NCBI GenBank assembly: GCA_964515235.1
Contig: CAZEVO010000008.1
Span: 1-64,000, forward strand
DNA from: OPU3-GD-OMZ sp964515235
Lineage (GTDB): Bacteria; Pseudomonadota; Gammaproteobacteria; Methylococcales; Methylomonadaceae
Direction of reading: 5' to 3'
DNA length: 64,000 bases
The notes under the pieces were generated by a model, which was not told where the DNA came from, made no database searches, and saw nothing but the letters and a program-made list of their open reading frames with translations. A program made the position numbers and the translations under genes. Below, piece after piece: positions 8,777 to 15,049 of this stretch. How positions within the stretch are numbered: position 1 is the stretch's first letter; the number at the start of each line of letters is the position of its first letter.

Positions 8777-9151
8777 ATGTCTAATAATAACCTAACTCTT
8801 CACCACGTTAGCCTATTGGTTCAAGATACCGAAAAATCTGTTGATTTCTACCAACAAATTCTCAAGCTAGAGCGTATTACTCGCCCAGACTTGGAATACC
8901 CCGGCGCTTGGTTTCAGATTGGCAATCAACAAATGCACCTTATTGAACTCAGCAACCCCGACCCCATTTCCGGTCGCCCGAAACACGGTGGTCATGACCG
9001 CCACGTTGCATTCACAGTGGGCAACATTGATCTCATCGTAAAAGAGCTTGATGAAAATAATGTTGGTTACAGCCTAAGCCGCTCAGGACGCCGCGCCCTG
9101 TTCTTCCGTGACCTTGATGCTAATGCTATTGAGATTTTCGAACAACCCTAA
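8777..9151 (+). CDS. VOC (glyoxalase/bleomycin resistance) family protein
   Basis: A 124-residue vicinal-oxygen-chelate protein with two beta-alpha-beta-beta-beta units. Likely metal ligands are H10 (LHHVSL), H54 (QMHLIEL), H76 (RHVAF) and E119 (AIEIFE). Members include glyoxalase I, extradiol dioxygenases and epimerases, and the substrate here cannot be assigned; the sequence is closer to the small uncharacterised gammaproteobacterial VOC proteins than to GloA. It follows gshA-cysH on the same strand after 44 bases, so a glutathione-linked role is conceivable but only an inference. Confidence 0.82.
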   Translation: MSNNNLTLHHVSLLVQDTEKSVDFYQQILKLERITRPDLEYPGAWFQIGNQQMHLIELSNPDPISGRPKHGGHDRHVAFTVGNIDLIVKELDENNVGYSLSRSGRRALFFRDLDANAIEIFEQP

Positions 9152-9165
9152 CGTTAACTAATACT

Positions 9166-9196
9166 GAAAGCTGCGGCCATTATAACCACAGCTTTC
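9166..9196. terminator. hairpin between convergent VOC gene and bcp
   Basis: GAAAGCTGCGG (9166-9176) pairs with CCACAGCTTTC (9186-9196) with one mismatch around a 9-base loop. It sits exactly between the ends of two convergent genes, so it probably ends transcription from either side. No long U-run follows on either strand. Confidence 0.55.
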
Positions 9197-9212
9197 TACT
9201 AGAAAAGTCCAT

Positions 9213-9689
9213 TTAAGGTCGATAATGTAATTGTTTTACACGCTCTAAAACCGCTTCGGCATGGCCCTCATGATTTACCCCGTAATAAGCCTCAACCAGT
9301 TCACCTTCTTTGTTAATAATAAAGGTTGATCGAAGAATTGCCATCTTAGTTACACCCGCTCTTACCTTCTCACGCCAGACGTCATAGTCTGCACATAATT
9401 TACCGCTGACATCAGATAATAAGGCGATATTTAATTTAAATTTTTTAATAAAATCCTGGTGACTTTCACAACTATCCTTACTAGCCCCTAATACAACAGT
9501 ATCAAAAGCGGAAAAATCCTTTGCTAAACGAGTGAAATCATTCGCTTCAATCGTACACCCTGGCGTATCATCTTTAGGGTAAAAATATAACACAACATTA
9601 CGCTTACCCTGATAATCGTCAAGACTTATATTTTTACCATCCTCATTATCAACAGAAAAAGCTGGTGCTTTTTGGCCTTTTACTAACAT
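9213..9689 (-). CDS. bcp: thioredoxin-dependent thiol peroxidase (Bcp/PrxQ family)
   Basis: Atypical 2-Cys peroxiredoxin that reduces hydrogen and alkyl peroxides. The peroxidatic cysteine is C45 in the YPKDDTPGCT motif. The resolving cysteine found five residues later in the E. coli type is N50 here; C74 (SKDSC) is the closest alternative partner, as in PrxQ members whose second cysteine lies in a later helix. The frame also has an ATG at 9701, but ATG 9689 (MLVKG) follows a GGGGGAG tract and gives the usual 158 residues, so I prefer it; the tract is rather close to the start, so the choice is not certain. Confidence 0.93.
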   Translation of the reverse strand: MLVKGQKAPAFSVDNEDGKNISLDDYQGKRNVVLYFYPKDDTPGCTIEANDFTRLAKDFSAFDTVVLGASKDSCESHQDFIKKFKLNIALLSDVSGKLCADYDVWREKVRAGVTKMAILRSTFIINKEGELVEAYYGVNHEGHAEAVLERVKQLHYRP

Positions 9690-9795
9690 AATCTCCCCCA
9701 TTATTTATCATTCACCGTTTTCAATGACTATACGATCAAAACCGTACCATTTTTTCCTTACAAAAAACATCCTGTCAAAAAACTCCAAAAAACTT

Positions 9796-10476
9796 TTATT
9801 GGCTCGATAATACTTCAACGTCACCCTCAACACCTATATAAATAGATGATGCTAAGTTACGAAAGATACCATGCTCAATAACCCCTGGCATTGCATTCAA
9901 AACATTATCTATTTCTTCAGGCGTAAAAGAGAAGCCAAAATCAACATCTAAAACTAAATTACCATAACTTGTCATCGCTAGCCCACTGTTATTGGCATTG
10001 GCCCGTAATGTTCCTTCTACACCTATTCGTCGTAATGCTTTAGCCACCAAATGCCACGAAAAAGGAATCACCTCAACAGGAACAGGAAATCGTTCCCCAA
10101 TCTGCTGAACACGCTTACTCTGGTCAATCAAAACGATAAACTTATCTGCCGCCGTTGCTAAAATTTTTTCTCGGACTAAGTCAGCTCCCTGACCTTTCGA
10201 TAAGATCAAATCATCAGTCACCTCATCAGCACCATCGACATAATAATCAAGCTGCTTTAAATGTTCTATTGCAACAATCGGCAAGCCTAAATCTTGAGCC
10301 TTCTGCATACTTACAATAGAACTCGCCACTGTTTTAACCGCCAAACCCTCTTCTTGATGACGTGTAGCCAAAGCCTCAATAAAACAGTCGGCACTAGAAC
10401 CTGTTCCCAATCCAACCACCATACCGTGACTGATTTCCATCGCAGCCTTTTTTGCTACTCGTTCTTTATCATTCAT
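9796..10476 (-). CDS. rpiA: ribose-5-phosphate isomerase A
   Basis: Interconverts ribose 5-phosphate and ribulose 5-phosphate in the non-oxidative pentose phosphate pathway; in organisms using the ribulose monophosphate cycle it also helps regenerate the formaldehyde acceptor. The phosphate loop GLGTGSSA (22-29), the catalytic DGADEV (81-86) and KGQGADLVREK (94-104) are all intact. Length 226 residues is standard. On the minus strand upstream of bcp with a 106-base gap, and 38 bases downstream of the SoxYZ-like gene. Confidence 0.96.
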   Translation of the reverse strand: MNDKERVAKKAAMEISHGMVVGLGTGSSADCFIEALATRHQEEGLAVKTVASSIVSMQKAQDLGLPIVAIEHLKQLDYYVDGADEVTDDLILSKGQGADLVREKILATAADKFIVLIDQSKRVQQIGERFPVPVEVIPFSWHLVAKALRRIGVEGTLRANANNSGLAMTSYGNLVLDVDFGFSFTPEEIDNVLNAMPGVIEHGIFRNLASSIYIGVEGDVEVLSSQ

Positions 10477-10514
10477 GAGTACCTCACAAAACCAAATTTA
10501 CAACATTAAACACA

Positions 10515-11315
10515 TCAAGGTTCAACTCTAACAGTTTGTGAGAAAGTATTTCCATCAGTATCTCTCACTTCAGCACGCAATTCACCCGATGCCTGAGGAA
10601 TAAAATAAAATCTAAAATTAGGGTCTGCGCTAATTGCAATATCGGTCTTAGCGGTTAGTACCGGCTGACCATCGAAGGTTACCCTCACTTGCTCTACATA
10701 ATAAGCAGGACGTATAAAACGAGTGACCTGATCCATTTGCATCCCAGTAATATTCGGGTGACTAATCAATAGTTGTGCTAAATTTGGCTCATTAGACTGG
10801 GCAGCACTAGGAAACTTAAACTTCATTCTCCCAAGTCGTTTCATTGCCGCATCCAGATCGGCGCCAATCGGGGCCGAACAACCGCCGCTGGCTTTAACAA
10901 ACTTTTTCACCATGATCAGTTGACCATCATTCATTTCTGCTATGGCACGCACATAACTGTAGGTATTAACTCGAAGGCGCATTGCTACATCAGCCTTGCC
11001 ACTAAGCGGAGTAAAATTAAATTCAGCAGCAAACGGTATTGGATTTTTATCCACAATCAGGGTAATTTTTTTAATATACTTCTGATTTGTCTGCTTGATT
11101 TTACTTGTAATTCTAATAGGAACCAGCGCAGCATCTTCAGCACGATAGGGTGCCTCAATAGCAATAACATTATCCGCTTCACTAATCGAACGACCTGAAA
11201 AAAACTGTGCCTTCAAGTCATTTTTCCAAACTGTATCATCCACACTTGCAGAAACACTATTAACAAAAAATAAGATAAAAAAACTTGTAACCACTCGTAC
11301 TATTATCATAATCAC
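10515..11315 (-). CDS. quinoprotein dehydrogenase-associated SoxYZ-like carrier
   Basis: A 266-residue exported protein with a signal peptide ending near residue 24 (SVSA-SVDD). The N-terminal half resembles SoxY, with AIEAPYRAEDAALVPI (52-67) and the substrate-carrying cysteine in a GGC motif at C146; the C-terminal half (about 175-266) resembles SoxZ, starting LLISHPNITGM. In Sox sulfur oxidation SoxY carries substrate on this cysteine. Single-chain SoxYZ fusions of this kind are known computationally as companions of PQQ-dependent alcohol dehydrogenases, where their role is not settled. The metallo-hydrolase that usually accompanies it lies 7 bases upstream, so the pair forms one unit; no PQQ dehydrogenase is in this window. 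Confidence 0.88.
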   Translation of the reverse strand: MIMIIVRVVTSFFILFFVNSVSASVDDTVWKNDLKAQFFSGRSISEADNVIAIEAPYRAEDAALVPIRITSKIKQTNQKYIKKITLIVDKNPIPFAAEFNFTPLSGKADVAMRLRVNTYSYVRAIAEMNDGQLIMVKKFVKASGGCSAPIGADLDAAMKRLGRMKFKFPSAAQSNEPNLAQLLISHPNITGMQMDQVTRFIRPAYYVEQVRVTFDGQPVLTAKTDIAISADPNFRFYFIPQASGELRAEVRDTDGNTFSQTVRVEP

Positions 11316-11322
11316 CCCTTAA

Positions 11323-12249
11323 TTAGTCTTCCCATTCTAGTTCCGCAAAAACTTGCGTTATATTTTTCTTATGGAAGTCATTAAATAATGCCCATTGGCT
11401 TTTTGTTGTTCGACCCACCTCAGCGATTGCCTGTTCAATAAACTTTCCTTGCCTTATCATCGCTCGCACCTCTTTCAATAACATATTCAAATAATCCTGC
11501 TGGGTTTTTAGTGCTTCTGGCCAATGACTTAAAACTGGCCCATGCCCGGGTATCACGCGTTTAACCTTTAGCTTGGCAAGTACGTTTAATTCTTTCAACC
11601 ACCCCTTCAGACTCCCATCAATCACCGGCAAATGTTCGACAAACAATAAATCTGACAGCCACAATGTCTGGCTGTTCTGATCAAACACTGATAAGTCATT
11701 ATCTGTATGAGCACTCCCATGCGCCCTTACTGTCAAAAACTTATTCCCCAAATCGAGAATTAAAGAATCAGTCACCACAATATCGGGCAATACAATATCT
11801 TGAGTTGTTAATTTTATACCCAACTGCTCTTCAGAGCGTTGTAGATAAAATGGCCCACGCGATTGTAAAGCACGCGCTAAGTTCTTATGCCCTACAAATT
11901 GCACTCCTTTGGCCTTAAAACTACGATTACCAAAAACATGGTCAGGATGTACATGACTATTAATAACATAACAAATCGGTACCTCAGTTATTTTCTCAAT
12001 AGTATTTTTGAGTAAAAGTCCTTGATGAGGATTACCTCCTGAATCGAGTACAGCAACACAGGAACTTCCTACCACGAATCCAATATTAGCAATAGCTCCG
12101 TGATTTTCTCTATTAGGGAGTTCATGATGACCAAAATGAAAATACCAGCCTGGGGCAATTTTTTGCACCACTAACGTATCCTTTGCCTGACATTTCATCG
12201 TCAGCAAGCCTAAAAATATGATCAAACTAAGTAAAACCCTCTTTTTCAT
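11323..12249 (-). CDS. quinoprotein relay system zinc metallo-hydrolase (MBL fold)
   Basis: A 308-residue metallo-beta-lactamase-fold protein with an N-terminal hydrophobic signal (residues 1-22). The metal motif HxHxDH is H99-V-H101-P-D103-H104, and later histidines HGSAHTDND and HGPVLSHW complete the site. Family members, named for co-occurrence with quinoprotein dehydrogenases and SoxYZ-like carriers, are thought to act in the periplasm, possibly on a carrier-bound thioester or persulfide; this is not proven. Its ATG overlaps the stop of the LysR gene (ATGA), which implies translational coupling, and the SoxYZ-like gene follows within 7 bases. Confidence 0.87.
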   Translation of the reverse strand: MKKRVLLSLIIFLGLLTMKCQAKDTLVVQKIAPGWYFHFGHHELPNRENHGAIANIGFVVGSSCVAVLDSGGNPHQGLLLKNTIEKITEVPICYVINSHVHPDHVFGNRSFKAKGVQFVGHKNLARALQSRGPFYLQRSEEQLGIKLTTQDIVLPDIVVTDSLILDLGNKFLTVRAHGSAHTDNDLSVFDQNSQTLWLSDLLFVEHLPVIDGSLKGWLKELNVLAKLKVKRVIPGHGPVLSHWPEALKTQQDYLNMLLKEVRAMIRQGKFIEQAIAEVGRTTKSQWALFNDFHKKNITQVFAELEWED

Positions 12250-13151
12250 TTCAAATCCTTATCCTTCTGATCACACAATTCTAAAAAGGCTTTCACTGCA
12301 CGTGACTGAATCGCAATTTTCGGCGCTATAATATTCAAATGCCAAAGTAACCCACTAGCAGAATCTAAGCGGCGTGCAACTAAGCCTTCTCGCTCGTAAC
12401 GCAAAGCCTGAGAAGAAGAAAACCCAATACCTAAACCTGCTCTTACTGCTTCTTTAATACCTGAAACTCCCATGACCTCAATATTAACAGGAATCTCCAA
12501 CTTTGCTTTGGACAAGGCTCTTTCTAAAACCTGACGCGCTCCTGATTCCGGCTCGCGCCAAATCACTGGATAGTTAAGTAATGCATGAAGCGGGACCGAG
12601 CCAGGATAAAGCGCTACCAGCTCATGATCTTCGGGTAAAACCAGAACAATTTCATCCTTTTGCCACGGCAATAATTGATAATTCTTAGGCAATAATTCTC
12701 GGTCTATCGGCCCCTCAATAAAACCTAAATCAAGGCTAGTTAGGTTATTAAGGATTTCATCCGTATTACCCGTTGTCATAAACACTTGCACACCGTGATG
12801 GAGTGTCTGTAATTGCACGACGTATTTAGGTAAATAAAAACTAGCGATCGTCATCGTTGAACCAATCCGTAATGTTCCCGCATTTATTTTCTGCAAACAC
12901 CGAACAAACTCATTAGCTTCATTAAAGCTTTTCTCAAAATTGGAAGCATGTTCCAATAAATTCTCTCCCGCAGGCGTTAAAACAATACGATGTCCTTCCC
13001 GCTCATACAATGGCTCACCAACCGCTTCTTGCAATAATTTCAATTGCCCCGAAACTGCAGGCTGGCCAATATTTAACGAATGTGCTGCACGGGTAATACT
13101 ACAATATTTAGCCACGGTACAAAAAGTCAGCAAATGCTGTGGATTTAACAT
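12246..13151 (-). CDS. LysR-family transcriptional regulator
   Basis: A 301-residue regulator with an N-terminal winged helix-turn-helix (recognition region SITRAAHSLNIGQPAVSGQL, about 18-37) and a LysR substrate domain from about residue 90. It is divergent from the formate dehydrogenase genes across a 181-base gap, the classic arrangement for a LysR protein that controls its neighbour, and translationally coupled to the metallo-hydrolase gene on its own side. Formate or a C1 intermediate is a reasonable guess for the effector but nothing in the sequence shows it. CbbR/FdsR-like and CysB-like subgroups cannot be told apart by eye. Confidence 0.92.
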   Translation of the reverse strand: MLNPQHLLTFCTVAKYCSITRAAHSLNIGQPAVSGQLKLLQEAVGEPLYEREGHRIVLTPAGENLLEHASNFEKSFNEANEFVRCLQKINAGTLRIGSTMTIASFYLPKYVVQLQTLHHGVQVFMTTGNTDEILNNLTSLDLGFIEGPIDRELLPKNYQLLPWQKDEIVLVLPEDHELVALYPGSVPLHALLNYPVIWREPESGARQVLERALSKAKLEIPVNIEVMGVSGIKEAVRAGLGIGFSSSQALRYEREGLVARRLDSASGLLWHLNIIAPKIAIQSRAVKAFLELCDQKDKDLK

Positions 13152-13202
13152 AAAAGCATTTCAAATAACAATAATCATCAAAAAATAAAACCGTCATCAC
13201 TA

Positions 13203-13219
13203 TATCACTTTTAATGATA
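13203..13219. promoter_or_regulatory. candidate LysR operator (interrupted palindrome)
   Basis: TATCA-N7-TGATA, 17 bases with perfect dyad symmetry and a T-N11-A core, lies in the gap between the divergent LysR gene and the formate dehydrogenase operon. LysR regulators typically bind such a site upstream of the target promoter and next to their own start. A second element, TAATGACTT (13233-13241) with its inverse AAGTCATTA (13287-13295), reaches into the predicted -10 region of the dehydrogenase promoter. Confidence 0.45.
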
Positions 13220-13268
13220 GAAACGTCACAAATAATGACTTGAAAGCAATAGATAATCTACTGTAAAG

Positions 13269-13298
13269 TTGACCAATTTCTAGCATAAGTCATTAAAT
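13269..13298 (+). promoter_or_regulatory. candidate sigma-70 promoter of the formate dehydrogenase operon
   Basis: TTGACC at 13269-13274 (5 of 6 matches to the -35 consensus) is followed after 18 bases by TTAAAT at 13293-13298 (4 of 6). This would start transcription near 13305, about 28 bases before the GTG start, leaving room for the AGGGGA ribosome-binding site at 13322-13327. Confidence 0.4.
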
Positions 13299-13332
13299 TT
13301 ACTAACCATTTTATAGCTATTAGGGGACCTGA

Positions 13333-15033
13333 GTGGCAACCATACACATTGATGCAGATCAAATCGTTAAAAAAAAACGTAAAGGCCGAAAGGGTCATTC
13401 CGTTGATTTTTCGGCCCTTAGTGAAATACAAGGTCTTTTAGGAAATGAACCTCGTCGTTCCGACTTACTCATTGAACATCTGCATAAAATTCAGGACCGT
13501 TACCATCATATTTCCGATAAACACCTAACCGCGTTAGCTCATGAAATGAACTTATCGACCGCTGAAGTCTTTGAGGTTGCCAGTTTCTATCACCACTTTG
13601 ACGTTATTAAAACCGGAGAGCAACCACCACCCCCCTTAACCGTGCGCGTTTGTGAGTCTGTTTCTTGCGAATTAGCTGATGCTAAGAGCTTGCTCTCCAG
13701 CCTCAAAAAAACACTGGGCGAGGATGTCCGCGTACAACCCGTTCCTTGTGTAGGACGTTGCCATGAGGCACCCATTGCAGTTGTCGGTCAAAATCCAATT
13801 TCCACAGCAACGGTAGAAAAAACCCTGACTGCTATTGATACTAATCAGATTAGTGCACCCATAGCTGAATATATTACCCGCAAACAATATGAACAAGAAG
13901 GCGGCTACCAAACATTACAAAGTTGCCTTGATGGCCAACGTGATCCAGAACATATTATTTCTCTCATGGAGAATTCTGGACTACGCGGCTTAGGCGGTGC
14001 AGGCTTTCCTGCCGGCAAAAAATGGCGCATAGTTAAAGGCTATACAGGCCCCAGAATGATGGCTATAAATATTGATGAAGGTGAACCCGGCACTTTTAAA
14101 GACCGTCACTATCTTGAACAAGACCCACACCGATTTCTTGAAGGCATGTTGATTGCCGCCACTATTGTCGATTGCGCTGAAATCTATATCTATTTACGCG
14201 ATGAATATGCCGGTTGCCGAGAAATTTTAACCCGTGAACTTCAGAATTTAAAAAGCAATCCACCCTCGGCATCGCACCAACTACCTAACATACAGTTACG
14301 CCGTGGAGCGGGTGCTTATATTTGTGGCGAAGAATCTGCCATGATCGAATCCTTAGAGGGTAAACGCGGTATGCCACGTCTTCGCCCCCCTTATTTAGCT
14401 GAAGTTGGTTTATTTAACCGGCCCACTCTGGAACACAACATGGAGACCGTTTACTGGGTTCGAGATATTATTGAAAAAGGCCCAAAATGGTTTAGCTCAC
14501 ACGGCCGTCATGATCGTAAAGGCTTACGCTCTTTTTCCGTCTCCGGACGCGTCCAGAAGCCTGGCGTACATCTCGCCCCAGCTGGAATCACTATCAAAGA
14601 GCTAATTGAAGAATATTGTGGTGGTATGTTACCCGGCCAACAATTTTATGGTTACTTTCCCGGCGGTGCCTCAGGCGGTATTTTACCTGCTTCTCTGGGC
14701 GATATTCCCCTCGATTTTGATACGCTCAATCAATACGGCTGTTTTATCGGATCCGCTGCAATCATCGTACTTTCTGACCAAGATAGCGCTAAAGACTGCG
14801 CTATTAATGCCATGAAATTCTTTGAAGAAGAGTCCTGTGGGCAATGCACACCTTGTCGCGTTGGTACGAGTAAAGCCGTTGGGCTCATGGAACAATCTCA
14901 ATGGAATACTGAACTCTTAGAAGAGCTCTCATCAGTCATGTGCGACGCTTCAATCTGTGGGCTAGGACAAGCTGCACCAAATCCATTACGTAGTATTATC
15001 AAATACTTCCCTGACGAATTAACGTCTTCATAA
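13333..15033 (+). CDS. fdhB: NAD-dependent formate dehydrogenase, fused gamma-beta (NuoE-NuoF-like) subunit
   Basis: A 566-residue diaphorase subunit that passes electrons from the formate-oxidising subunit to NAD+. The N-terminal half is NuoE-like with [2Fe-2S] cysteines C107, C112, C139 and C143; the second half is NuoF-like with the FMN/NADH loop GLGGAGFPAGKKW (219-231), the GEESA segment and a [4Fe-4S] site at C502, C505, C508 and probably C542. In Rhodobacter these are separate FdsG and FdsB; a fused chain of this size matches the FDH1 beta subunit of Methylobacterium. Start GTG at 13333 is supported by AGGGGA upstream. The alpha subunit follows after 16 bases. Confidence 0.93.
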   Translation: MATIHIDADQIVKKKRKGRKGHSVDFSALSEIQGLLGNEPRRSDLLIEHLHKIQDRYHHISDKHLTALAHEMNLSTAEVFEVASFYHHFDVIKTGEQPPPPLTVRVCESVSCELADAKSLLSSLKKTLGEDVRVQPVPCVGRCHEAPIAVVGQNPISTATVEKTLTAIDTNQISAPIAEYITRKQYEQEGGYQTLQSCLDGQRDPEHIISLMENSGLRGLGGAGFPAGKKWRIVKGYTGPRMMAINIDEGEPGTFKDRHYLEQDPHRFLEGMLIAATIVDCAEIYIYLRDEYAGCREILTRELQNLKSNPPSASHQLPNIQLRRGAGAYICGEESAMIESLEGKRGMPRLRPPYLAEVGLFNRPTLEHNMETVYWVRDIIEKGPKWFSSHGRHDRKGLRSFSVSGRVQKPGVHLAPAGITIKELIEEYCGGMLPGQQFYGYFPGGASGGILPASLGDIPLDFDTLNQYGCFIGSAAIIVLSDQDSAKDCAINAMKFFEEESCGQCTPCRVGTSKAVGLMEQSQWNTELLEELSSVMCDASICGLGQAAPNPLRSIIKYFPDELTSS

Positions 15034-15049
15034 AATCGATATCACAACT

